A DNA stretch of 26,241 nucleotides, from the NCBI GenBank assembly GCA_036260255.1, contig DATAAF010000052.1, positions 1 through 26,241 on the forward strand, in the 5' to 3' direction. The stretch comes from DASZJY01 sp036260255. GTDB lineage: Bacteria > Actinomycetota > Acidimicrobiia > Acidimicrobiales > AC-14. This document shows, one piece after another, positions 14,091 to 20,569 of the stretch. The translations under genes and the position numbers were made by a program. How positions within the stretch are numbered: the first letter of the stretch is position 1; every line of letters starts with the position of its first letter. The notes beneath the pieces are model-generated. The model saw only the letters and a list, made by a program, of their open reading frames with translations, was not told the DNA's origin and searched no databases.

Positions 14091-14930
14091 TCAGTCGGCC
14101 GCCGGCTCGATGCGCACAGCGTCGCCGGGGCCCAGGCGGAGCTCCGCGGCCGCCGACCTGCGGTCGAGGGCGACCGAGACGAGGCCGTAGGAGTCGACGA
14201 CGAGGCCGACCTGGCCGGGGGCGAGCTCGGCATAGGCGTTCGCCCGCACCGCCGTCCGCGAGCGGTCCCCCATGCGGAGCACGACCGGCGACCCGAAGTC
14301 GTCGATGTCGGACGGATCGACGTTCAGCTGGGCGTTGCCGAAGCGGTCGACCCAGAGCACCTCGCTCTCCATACCGCCGTCCTCCATCCGCGAGAGCGGG
14401 AGGATCCCGGGTACGAGGAGGGTGGGGTCGACGGGCTCGCCCAGCTCGTCGAGCTCGACCCCGTTGCACAGGTGGGCGGCCACCGGGGCGAACACGTCCC
14501 GCCCGGCGAAGGTGGGCCCGGGCGCGGCGAGGTGGAGCTCCTCGTTGGTCAGGGCGACGGCCCGGCGGGCGCCGCCGGCGAGGGCCACCGCGGGCGCCAG
14601 GAGGCCGTTGTCGGGCCCGACGAGCACCGACCGCGGCTCCTCCTCGCCGCCGGCGTCGGGCGCTCCGCCTACCTCGACCGCCACCGCCCTGCGCTCGGTG
14701 GCGACGCCGGGGTCCACGACGGCCAGCACCACCCCGGGCGGGAGGTACTGCATCGTGCGGGCAAGGGTCAGGCCACCGGCCCGGACGTCATGGGGAGGCA
14801 CCTGGTGGGTGATGTCGATCACCGCGGTGGCCGGGGCGATCCCCCGGATGACCGCCTTGACCACCCCGACGAACTCGTCCTCCAGCCCGTAGTCGGACAG
14901 GAACGACACCGTCTCGAAGCCGGCGGCCAT
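14091..14930 (-). CDS. S-adenosyl-L-methionine hydroxide adenosyltransferase (DUF62 family)
   Basis: This family hydrolyses SAM to adenosine and methionine using a hydroxide held by an Asp-Arg-His set. The 279-residue protein has FLSDYGLEDEFVG (10-22), VIDITHQVPPHDV (37-49), VVDPGVATERR (71-81; likely D73 and R80), LVGPDNGLL (103-111), H133 as the probable third residue, and the C-terminal-domain motif VDRFGNAQLN. Length and order are normal. The ATG lies 9 bases after a TAACGT box, suggesting a very short leader. The HTH gene is upstream on the same strand and a miniprotein frame lies downstream. The physiological purpose of SAM hydrolysis in bacteria is not settled. Confidence 0.94.
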   Translation of the reverse strand: MAAGFETVSFLSDYGLEDEFVGVVKAVIRGIAPATAVIDITHQVPPHDVRAGGLTLARTMQYLPPGVVLAVVDPGVATERRAVAVEVGGAPDAGGEEEPRSVLVGPDNGLLAPAVALAGGARRAVALTNEELHLAAPGPTFAGRDVFAPVAAHLCNGVELDELGEPVDPTLLVPGILPLSRMEDGGMESEVLWVDRFGNAQLNVDPSDIDDFGSPVVLRMGDRSRTAVRANAYAELAPGQVGLVVDSYGLVSVALDRRSAAAELRLGPGDAVRIEPAAD

Positions 14931-14939
14931 GGCCCCGGC

Positions 14940-14945
14940 ACGTTA
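14940..14945 (-). promoter_or_regulatory. Candidate -10 box before the SAM hydroxide adenosyltransferase
   Basis: TAACGT (TANNNT) ends 9 bases before the ATG at 14930, with no separate Shine-Dalgarno site, consistent with a leaderless or near-leaderless mRNA. Confidence 0.4.
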
Positions 14946-14982
14946 CTGCCGGGCTGCACCCGCCGGTTCGGGGGTGGAGCGT

Positions 14983-15174
14983 CTACCCCGCCTCGGTGTA
15001 GGTGCCGGCGAGGTAGCGGTCGACGTCGTCCTCCCGCACCCGGTAGGACTTGCCGACCCGCACCGCGGGCAGCTGACCGTTCTTGATCAACCGGTAGACG
15101 GTCATGGTGGAGACCCGGAGGAGGGCCGCCACCTCCGCCGCGGTCAGGAAGCCGCCCCGCGCATTCGACTGCAC
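14983..15174 (-). CDS. Excisionase-type helix-turn-helix DNA-binding protein
   Basis: A 63-residue MerR/excisionase-like winged-helix protein. FLTAAEVAALLRVSTMTVYR (9-28) is the helix-turn-helix, followed by LIKNGQLPAVRVGKSYRVREDDVDRYL (to 55), in which GKSYRV is the wing. Single-domain proteins of this type sit next to proC in mycobacteria (Rv0500A beside Rv0500), and the same pair occurs here. This supports a chromosomal regulator rather than a phage excisionase. The GTG start has AGAGGGG about 10 bases upstream. Its target is unknown. TAGATT, a possible -10, is 29 bases before the start. Confidence 0.92.
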   Translation of the reverse strand: MQSNARGGFLTAAEVAALLRVSTMTVYRLIKNGQLPAVRVGKSYRVREDDVDRYLAGTYTEAG

Positions 15175-15203
15175 CGTGAGATCACCCCTCTTCGCTGGTG
15201 GGC

Positions 15204-15209
15204 AATCTA
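15204..15209 (-). promoter_or_regulatory. Candidate -10 box of the HTH gene
   Basis: TAGATT fits TANNNT and lies 29 bases before the GTG at 15174, leaving a short leader that contains the AGAGGGG site. The -35 region is not obvious. Confidence 0.35.
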
Positions 15210-15248
15210 TGCCCCCCGGTCGGGCGAGGAAAGAGGTGGCCCCTCCGC

Positions 15249-16043
15249 TCAGCCCCGGCCCAGCTCCCGGGAGCGCTCGGCCGCCGCCGTCACCGCCTCC
15301 AGGAAGGCGCTGCGGACCGCCCCCGCCTCGAGGGCCCGCAGCCCCGCTGCCGTGGTCCCGCCGGGCGAGGTGACGGCGGCGCGCAGCTGCTCGGCCTCCT
15401 GACCCGACTCGGCGAGCAGGCGGGCCGAGCCGAGCACCGTCTGGACGACCAGCGCCCGGCTCACCGGCCTGGGCAGGCCGTTCAGCACCCCGGCGTCGAC
15501 CAGCGCCTCGGCCACCAGGAAGACGTACGCCGGGCCGGAGCCGGAGAGCCCGGTCACCGCGTCGAGGAGGCTCTCGTCGACCCGCTCGACGACGCCCACC
15601 GCCGAGAGGATGCCCTCGGCCCACGCCAGATCCTCCTCGCCCGCCGCTCGGCCCGGGGCGATGGCGGCCGCCCCCGCGCCCACCAGGGCGGGCGTGTTGG
15701 GCATGGCCCGGACGACAGGGGTGCTCGGCCCCAGCAGCCCCTCCAGCCGGGAGAGGGGGACGCCGGCCGCGATCGAGAGGACGCGGGCCACGCCGGCGGC
15801 GGCGATGGACCGGCAGGCGGCCTCGACGTCGCCCGGCTTGACCGCCACCACCGCCCCGTCGGCCGCCTCGGCCTCGGCGACCACGCGCAGGCCCGGGTGG
15901 GCCCGGGCGAGCTCCTCCCGCCGGGCCGCCACCGGCTCGACCACCGCGATGCCCTCCGCCGGTGCCCACCCCGAGGCGAGAAGCCCCCCGACGAGGGCGC
16001 CTCCCATCTTCCCCCCGCCGACGACGAGCAAGCGCGGAATCAC
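15249..16043 (-). CDS. proC: Pyrroline-5-carboxylate reductase
   Basis: Last step of proline synthesis: NAD(P)H reduction of pyrroline-5-carboxylate. The 264-residue protein has LLVVGGGKMGGALVGGLL (5-22), AVKPGD (67-72), VVRAMPNTPALVG (110-122), TGLSGSGPAYVFLVAEAL (164-181) and the signature VTSPGGTTAAGL (224-235). The length is standard. The GTG start lacks a Shine-Dalgarno sequence but TAGCCT ends 6 bases before it, suggesting a leaderless message. The excisionase-type regulator lies 74 bases downstream on the same strand, as in mycobacteria. Confidence 0.97.
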   Translation of the reverse strand: MIPRLLVVGGGKMGGALVGGLLASGWAPAEGIAVVEPVAARREELARAHPGLRVVAEAEAADGAVVAVKPGDVEAACRSIAAAGVARVLSIAAGVPLSRLEGLLGPSTPVVRAMPNTPALVGAGAAAIAPGRAAGEEDLAWAEGILSAVGVVERVDESLLDAVTGLSGSGPAYVFLVAEALVDAGVLNGLPRPVSRALVVQTVLGSARLLAESGQEAEQLRAAVTSPGGTTAAGLRALEAGAVRSAFLEAVTAAAERSRELGRG

Positions 16044-16049
16044 AGGGAG

Positions 16050-16055
16050 AGGCTA
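16050..16055 (-). promoter_or_regulatory. Candidate -10 box, leaderless proC start
   Basis: TAGCCT ends 6 bases before the proC GTG at 16043. No purine-rich ribosome-binding site lies in those bases. Confidence 0.4.
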
Positions 16056-16091
16056 GGCAGCAGAAGGACTCGGGGGTTTGCTTTGCGGGCG

Positions 16092-16122
16092 CCGCAGCCG
16101 CCGCCGAAGGCGGCCTCTGCGG
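16092..16122. repeat. Intergenic palindrome with GAA loop, extended stem
   Basis: GCCGCC-GAA-GGCGGC (16100-16114) is enclosed by CCGCAG (16092-16097) and CTGCGG (16117-16122) across small internal loops. A second hairpin, GGCCGGC-TGT-GCCGGCC, follows at 16157-16173. Both lie between the M23 peptidase stop and proC, so they may end or process the peptidase transcript. No gene is visible in 16044-16221. Confidence 0.75.
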
Positions 16123-16221
16123 TGACTGCCGGAAAGGAGACGTCAGCGCGGAGGGAGGCCGGCTGTGCCGGCCGACCGGCGCACGATCAACTCGCCGAGC
16201 GACCTCTGGGTGCGAAGGCGA

Positions 16222-17382
16222 TCAAGGGAGGTAGTTCATGGGGTTCTGCGGGGTCCCGCCGACGCGCGTCTCGAAGTGGAGATGGGGCCCGGTGCAGCTG
16301 CCGGTGCAGCCCACCGCCCCGATCGTCTGGCCCTGCGACACGCTGGCGCCGTCGCCCACCGAGATCGAGCTGCAATGGCCGTACAGGGTGGTGAGCCCCC
16401 CGCCGTGGTCGATCACCACGGCCAGCCCGTAGCCCCCGTTGTAGCCGGCGGAGATCACCGTCCCCCCCTTGGCCGCCCTGATGGCGGACCCGCTCGGGGC
16501 ACCGATGTCGATGCCGGTGTGCATCCGGCCCCAACGGGGCCCGAACGGCGAGTTCACGGGTCCCGAGGCCGGCCAGATCAACCCGCCCGAGGACGCCGCC
16601 CGGGGGGCGTTGCCAACCGACCCCCGCTGCTGCTGCTGTTGCGGGGCGGGCACGACCGCGACGGGCGGGGGCTGCGACCGGGCTCGGATCAGCTCCTGGA
16701 TCTTGCCCTCCTCCCGCGCCAGCCCCTCGAGGTCGCTGACGTAGGCGGCGATGCGGGCGTCCAGCGCGCCCTGGATCCGCGCCTGGTCGGCGCGCGCCCG
16801 CGCCAGCTCGGCCAGGCGAGTCGAGGCAGCCCGGCGCCGGGCCTCGGCCTGCTCCCGCAGCTTCCGCAAGCGCTCCTGATCGGACTCCTGGTCCTCGCGC
16901 GTCGCCCGCAGCTGGCTCAGGACGTCACGGTCGGTGCTGGCGACGTGGGCCAAGAGCGTCTCTCGCCGGCTGGCCTCGCCGAGGTCGCGCGACCGCACCA
17001 TCTCGAGGAGGCTGTCGCCGCCGGGGTGGACGTAGGCCCGTACGGCGAGGGCGGCGGCCTGGGCCCGGAGGTTGGACATGCGCCCCTCGGTCGCCTTGAG
17101 CTTGGCCTCGGCCGAGCCGACGGCGGCCTGGGCGGCCCGCTCGGCCTGCTGGGCGGCCTGGGTGGCCGCCGCCTGGGAGGCCAGGCTGGCGTCGAGGTCG
17201 CGAAGCGCCGACTCGAGCTGGCGGTCGTCGGCGCGCAGCGTGTCGAGCTGCCGGGCCGCCTCCGCCCGCTTGGCCTGCGCCGCCCGACGACGCTGTTCCA
17301 ACGAGTCGGCGGAACTCGGCGTGGCCAAGGCCACAACCAGCACGAGCACGAGCGCGGCAGCCGGAATCCTGGTCTTCGCCAT
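16222..17382 (-). CDS. Secreted coiled-coil M23 (LytM/EnvC-like) peptidase
   Basis: A 386-residue exported protein. The signal peptide is MAKTRIPAAALVLVLVVALA with cleavage near TPSSA-DS. An Ala/Arg/Glu-rich coiled coil (about 27-230) is followed by a Pro/Gln linker (RSQPPPVAVVPAPQQQQQR) and the M23 domain. Zinc ligands H288 and D292 (HTGIDIG) and H369 (GPHLHFE) are intact, with H336 (LYGHC) and H367 as catalytic histidines. It should therefore be an active peptidoglycan endopeptidase, unlike degenerate EnvC activators. C359 and C363 in VGCTGSCTG may form a disulfide. I chose ATG 17382 for the signal peptide; GTG 17421 would add 13 residues. A structured leader lies upstream. Confidence 0.94.
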   Translation of the reverse strand: MAKTRIPAAALVLVLVVALATPSSADSLEQRRRAAQAKRAEAARQLDTLRADDRQLESALRDLDASLASQAAATQAAQQAERAAQAAVGSAEAKLKATEGRMSNLRAQAAALAVRAYVHPGGDSLLEMVRSRDLGEASRRETLLAHVASTDRDVLSQLRATREDQESDQERLRKLREQAEARRRAASTRLAELARARADQARIQGALDARIAAYVSDLEGLAREEGKIQELIRARSQPPPVAVVPAPQQQQQRGSVGNAPRAASSGGLIWPASGPVNSPFGPRWGRMHTGIDIGAPSGSAIRAAKGGTVISAGYNGGYGLAVVIDHGGGLTTLYGHCSSISVGDGASVSQGQTIGAVGCTGSCTGPHLHFETRVGGTPQNPMNYLP

Positions 17383-17603
17383 GCGGGTGAACGCTGCGTC
17401 AGCCTCCGCCGGGCTGCCCACGGTGCCCGAGAAACGTAGTTACTCCGCACCTACCGGCGCAAGCCTTCCGACCGGATACCGGTGCCCCGACCGGGGTGGC
17501 CGCACCGGAGAGCCCGGGTTGGAGACGCGAACGGCCCGAGGAACCTCCCGGACGCCCGCACTTCCCCGAACGGTCGTCCGTTCCGCCCCTCGGGCCAGGC
17601 GTC
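17383..17603 (-). other. Structured 5' leader of the M23 peptidase gene, unassigned
   Basis: The RNA predicted from the promoter at 17604-17633 is about 215 bases long before the ATG. Its first bases form a stem GGCCCGAGG/CCTCGGGCC (17596-17588 with 17541-17533). A nested CGGACG/CGTCCG stem (17580-17575 with 17554-17549) lies inside it. Two GGTGC...GCACC hairpins follow further downstream, the first enclosing CCCC-GGTC-GGGG. The sequence does not show the signature segments I associate with the c-di-AMP (ydaO) riboswitch. The rest of the 17383-17743 gap (17634-17743) shows nothing I can assign. Confidence 0.5.
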
Positions 17604-17633
17604 ACTCTAGCGGTTCGGGGGCGCGAGGTGCAA
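17604..17633 (-). promoter_or_regulatory. Candidate promoter of the M23 peptidase leader
   Basis: Minus strand: -35 TTGCAC (17633-17628), 18-base spacer, -10 TAGAGT (17609-17604). The predicted start, about 7 bases on, falls right at the first stem of the structured leader. Confidence 0.55.
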
Positions 17634-17743
17634 GAAGACAGCACAGAAGGTCACGAGACGCGCAGAACAGCGCCGAGCACGGGCGACGGCGCCACCTCCG
17701 GACATCCCGCCCGCCGACCGCCCAGCCGGATGACGCCTTCAGC

Positions 17744-18955
17744 CTACCGGCACTCCACGGGCTCGCGGGCGGTCAGGTCGGCGTAGAGCCGCCGCAGGCG
17801 CGCCGCGGTGATCGACCAGCTGTAGCGGCGGGCGCCCACGGTGGCCGCCCGGCCCATCTCGGCGGCGCGGCGGCGGTCGGCGACCAGCTCGGCGGCGCCG
17901 CGGGCGAAGGCGTCGGCGTCACGAGGAGGGACGAGGAAGCCGGTGACCCCGTCGTCGATGAGCGTCTGCAATCCCCCCACGGCGGCGGCGACGACCGGCG
18001 TCCCACAGGCCGCCGCCTCCAAGGCGACCAGGCCGAACGACTCCGTCCGGCTGGGGACGAGGCAGGCGTCGGCCGCCCGGTAGTAGGTCGCCAGCCGCTC
18101 GTGCGGCTGAGGCGGGACGAAGCGCACCCGGTCGTCGACGCCCCGGTCGCGGGCCAGCGCGGCGAGGCGCCGGCACTCGGCTTGGCCCTCGGGGCCGCTC
18201 GGCCCCCCGACGACGAGGAGGACGGTGTCGGGGTCGAGCCGGGCCGCCGTCTCGATGGCCACGTCCGCTCCCTTGAGCGGCTGGATCCGGCCGACGAAGA
18301 GGAGGACGGGACCCTCGCCCAGCCCGAGGGCGGCGCGCGCCACCGTCCGGTCCCCCGGCGAGAACAGCTCGTGGTCGACGCCCGGAGGCACCACCTCGAC
18401 CCGCTCGGGCTCGGCGCCGTACAAGCGCCCCAGCTCGGCCCGCTCGTGCTCGGACGAGGCGAGGATGGCGTCGCAGCACCCCACCACCTCGGTCTCGGCC
18501 CGGGCCCGGCCGTCGCTCTCGCCCAGCACGGCCTCCGCCTTCACCCGGGCCAGGGTGTGGAAGGTGCAGACCAGCGGGAGGCCGAGGTCGTGCTTCAGGG
18601 CATGGCCGGCCACGCCGCTGAGCCAGTAGTTGGCGTGGATCAGGTCGGACGGTCCCTCGCCCAGCACCCGCGCCATCACCCCCTCGGTGAACGGGGCGAC
18701 CAGCTCGGGCATCTCCTCCTTGGGCACGGCCTCGAGCGGACCGGCCTCCACGTGGTGCACCCGGAAGCCGGGCTCGACGTCGACGACCCGTGGGAGCTTG
18801 GGTCGCCAGGCGCGCGTGTAGACCTCGCACTCCACGCCGGCCCGGGCGAGGGCCGAGGACAGCGAACGGACGTACACGTTCATGCCCCCGCCATCGCCGG
18901 CACCGGGCTGGGCGAGCGGAGACGTGTGCAGGGAGAGGACGGCCAGCCGGCGCAC
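17744..18955 (-). CDS. mshA: MshA-type D-inositol-3-phosphate glycosyltransferase (mycothiol synthesis)
   Basis: A 403-residue GT4-family glycosyltransferase. MshA joins UDP-GlcNAc to inositol-3-phosphate, the first step of mycothiol synthesis in actinobacteria. The N-terminal HTSPLAQPGAGDGGGMNVY (10-28) is the family hallmark. VGRIQPLKG (221-229) marks the donor-binding domain, and E305/E313 in ESFGLVALE form the E-x7-E motif. Related retaining glycosyltransferases such as sucrose-phosphate synthase-like enzymes share the fold, so the exact acceptor is an inference from this hallmark. The GTG start follows TAGGGT by 10 bases. Confidence 0.9.
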   Translation of the reverse strand: MRRLAVLSLHTSPLAQPGAGDGGGMNVYVRSLSSALARAGVECEVYTRAWRPKLPRVVDVEPGFRVHHVEAGPLEAVPKEEMPELVAPFTEGVMARVLGEGPSDLIHANYWLSGVAGHALKHDLGLPLVCTFHTLARVKAEAVLGESDGRARAETEVVGCCDAILASSEHERAELGRLYGAEPERVEVVPPGVDHELFSPGDRTVARAALGLGEGPVLLFVGRIQPLKGADVAIETAARLDPDTVLLVVGGPSGPEGQAECRRLAALARDRGVDDRVRFVPPQPHERLATYYRAADACLVPSRTESFGLVALEAAACGTPVVAAAVGGLQTLIDDGVTGFLVPPRDADAFARGAAELVADRRRAAEMGRAATVGARRYSWSITAARLRRLYADLTAREPVECR

Positions 18956-18965
18956 GACGGGTCAA

Positions 18966-18971
18966 ACCCTA
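18966..18971 (-). promoter_or_regulatory. Candidate -10 box before mshA
   Basis: TAGGGT (TANNNT) ends 10 bases before the GTG at 18955, implying a leader of only a few bases. No convincing ribosome-binding site lies between. Confidence 0.35.
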
Positions 18972-19030
18972 CCCAGGGACGCCGTCGTCACCCGTCGGCG
19001 GACGGGCGGGCTCGGAGGGTCAGCGAGCGG

Positions 19031-19564
19031 TCAGCGCAGCACCGAGTCGACGGTGGCCTCACCCGAGCTGTAGCGCCGAGTCAGCTCGGCGCCGAGGGCG
19101 TCGACACGGTCGAACACCTCGCGCCGTCGAGACGACAGCTCACGGTCCAGCGCGGTCAGCCGGTCCCCGAGGGCGCGGATCTCCTCGTCTCCGAGGTCGG
19201 GGAGGTCGGCCAGCCCCTTCGGGCCCAACGAAGCCTCGAACTCGGCGGTGACCTGGTCGAGGTCGGGCGGCGGCGAGGGGTCGACCATGCGCTGATGGCC
19301 CGGGGAGACGACGTTGCCGGACAGGACGCCCTTGAGGTCCTCGACCAGGCCGGCCACGTCGCTCGGGTCACCGCCCTCGGCACGCCGCCGGAGCTCGGCC
19401 AGGACGATGTCGATGCGGACGTGGACCAGCCGCCGCAGGTACGAGATCTTCTCGCCGACGGCGGTGGCATCGTCGCGCCGGCGGCGGAGCTCGTCGACCG
19501 AGAGCGACGAGAGGTCGCCCAGGTAGTCGGGGGAGAGGACGCGGTCGAGCTCTGCCTCTAGCAC
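19031..19564 (-). CDS. RsiG-like protein from an internal start (alternative product)
   Basis: The RsiG-like part of the fusion frame could also be made alone. A GTG at 19564 gives a 177-residue protein starting MLEAELDRVLSPDYLGDLSS, a natural N-terminus for this family. TACTGT ends exactly 7 bases upstream, the leaderless arrangement seen at several other genes here. In Streptomyces, RsiG holds the sigma factor WhiG when two c-di-GMP molecules are bound. Whether this protein still binds c-di-GMP is doubtful because motif positions have changed. The frame upstream has no stop, so the full fusion could be made as well. No WhiG-like gene is in the window. Confidence 0.5.
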   Translation of the reverse strand: MLEAELDRVLSPDYLGDLSSLSVDELRRRRDDATAVGEKISYLRRLVHVRIDIVLAELRRRAEGGDPSDVAGLVEDLKGVLSGNVVSPGHQRMVDPSPPPDLDQVTAEFEASLGPKGLADLPDLGDEEIRALGDRLTALDRELSSRRREVFDRVDALGAELTRRYSSGEATVDSVLR

Positions 19565-20029
19565 GAGACCCACAGTACCGTCGGCTGCCGCCCCGGCCCG
19601 GGCAGGGGCGCTGCTCCGGGCGACGGAACCCCGGCGGTCGGGCGGGTGGTAGCGATAGACCGCCCGGCCCCGCACGCCGCCGACGGCCACCGGGCCGAAG
19701 TGCCGGCTGTCGGTGCTGGCCGACGGGTTGTCGCCCACGACGGACAGCGCCCCGCCCCCGACCGAGTCGACCCGTTTGACGACCACACGCGAGGGCTGGC
19801 GGGGATCGGGGAGGGCGACGAGGTCCCCTTCGTGCGGCCCGCCCAGTGCCGGGAGCACCACCAACCGGTCACCCGGGAGGAGCGTCGGGGCCATGCTGTC
19901 GCCCACGACCTCGACCCGCCGGACGACGCGGGAGGCGAGCCAGCCGGCCAGGACCAGCGCGCCGGCGGCCAGCACGCCCCGCCCGGCGGCGGCCCGGCGG
20001 TCGACTGGGTAGTGTTCGGTACGGACCAC
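19031..20029 (-). CDS. sodX: Nickel superoxide dismutase maturation protease (SodX) in frame with an RsiG-like anti-sigma domain
   Basis: One uninterrupted frame of 332 residues. Residues 1-130 are an S26 signal-peptidase-type protease: membrane helix (19-36), S45 in VVGDSMAPTLLPGD, K85 in VVVKRVDS, and the GDNPSASTDSRHFGPV box (99-114). It lies divergent from sodN, whose propeptide it should remove. Residues 156-332 are a helical protein resembling RsiG, the c-di-GMP-responsive anti-sigma factor of WhiG in Streptomyces. S196, R199 and D207 fit the first S-x2-R-x3-Q-x3-D motif, but Q is H203. The second motif (around 297-310) is degenerate. SodX proteins normally end near residue 130; no stop occurs here. 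The GTG at 20029 abuts GGGGAG, so a later GTG (19975) is a possible start. Confidence 0.85.
   Translation of the reverse strand: MVRTEHYPVDRRAAAGRGVLAAGALVLAGWLASRVVRRVEVVGDSMAPTLLPGDRLVVLPALGGPHEGDLVALPDPRQPSRVVVKRVDSVGGGALSVVGDNPSASTDSRHFGPVAVGGVRGRAVYRYHPPDRRGSVARSSAPARAGAAADGTVGLVLEAELDRVLSPDYLGDLSSLSVDELRRRRDDATAVGEKISYLRRLVHVRIDIVLAELRRRAEGGDPSDVAGLVEDLKGVLSGNVVSPGHQRMVDPSPPPDLDQVTAEFEASLGPKGLADLPDLGDEEIRALGDRLTALDRELSSRRREVFDRVDALGAELTRRYSSGEATVDSVLR
19572..19577 (-). promoter_or_regulatory. Candidate internal -10 box for the RsiG-like segment
   Basis: TACTGT on the minus strand is followed by 7 bases and GTG (19564-19562), inside the protease-RsiG frame. It supports separate leaderless expression of the C-terminal domain. 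Confidence 0.4.
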
Positions 20030-20067
20030 CTCCCCGAGTGAACCCTCCCGAGAGAAGGAGTCAGGGC

Positions 20068-20487
20068 ATGCCCATTCTCACCGGCCTGACCGCCCTCGTC
20101 GATCGTGTGTTCCCGCCGCAGAAGGTGCATGCCCACTGCGACCTTCCGTGCGGCGTCTACGACCCCGCGCAGGCCCGCATCGAGGCCGAGTCGGTCAAGG
20201 GCTGCCAGGAGAAGTACCAGGCCTCCGACGACGAGGTCTTCCGGCAGCGGGCCGTGCAGATCAAAGAGGAGCGGGCCGACCTGGTGAAGCACCACCTCTG
20301 GGTGCTGTGGACCGACTACTTCAAGCCCGAGCACCTGGAGAAGTACCCGGAGCTGCACCAGCTGTTCTGGGACGCCACCAAGGCGGCCGGGGCGGCCAAG
20401 AAGTCCGAGGACCCGGCCGACGGCCAGAAGCTGCTCGACCTCATCGCCGAGATCGACAAGATCTTCTGGGAGACCAAGAAGGCGTAG
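20068..20487 (+). CDS. sodN: Nickel superoxide dismutase precursor
   Basis: A 139-residue precursor. After a 22-residue propeptide (ending KVHA) the mature enzyme begins HCDLPCGVYDPAQARIE. This is the nickel hook, in which mature H1, C2 and C6 bind nickel, with P5 and Y9 also conserved. The remaining 117-residue four-helix subunit is full length. It dismutates superoxide in the cytoplasm as a hexamer in Streptomyces. The propeptide must be removed by SodX, encoded divergently from 20029. The ATG follows AGAAGGAG by 7 bases. TAGTGT at 20010-20015, inside the sodX start region, is a possible -10. In streptomycetes the gene is controlled by the nickel repressor Nur; no Nur site is recognised here. 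Confidence 0.98.
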   Translation: MPILTGLTALVDRVFPPQKVHAHCDLPCGVYDPAQARIEAESVKGCQEKYQASDDEVFRQRAVQIKEERADLVKHHLWVLWTDYFKPEHLEKYPELHQLFWDATKAAGAAKKSEDPADGQKLLDLIAEIDKIFWETKKA

Positions 20488-20555
20488 CGTCCGCCCCTCC
20501 CTTCTGGGCGCGCTCGCGGTCACTCTGTGACCCTAGGCGCGCCCAGTTCGGACGC
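20487..20555. terminator. Bidirectional terminator between sodN and the MoaD-membrane fusion gene
   Basis: Three nested stems are visible: GCGTCCG (20487-20493) with CGGACGC (20549-20555), CTGGGCGCGC (20504-20513) with GCGCGCCCAG (20537-20546), and GGTCAC-TCT-GTGACC (20518-20532). It lies exactly between two convergent genes. There is no T-run, as is common in actinobacteria. Confidence 0.75.
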
Positions 20556-20569
20556 CGGAGGTGCCCGGG

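Noticed and set aside
14983..15174. Phage excisionase / integrated element
   Set aside because: The helix-turn-helix resembles excisionases, but no integrase, att repeats or phage genes are near, and the proC neighbour matches a conserved chromosomal pair.
17383..17603. c-di-AMP (ydaO-type) riboswitch
   Set aside because: Cell-wall hydrolase context fits, but the conserved segments I would expect from that class are not visible, so I left the leader unassigned pending a covariance search.
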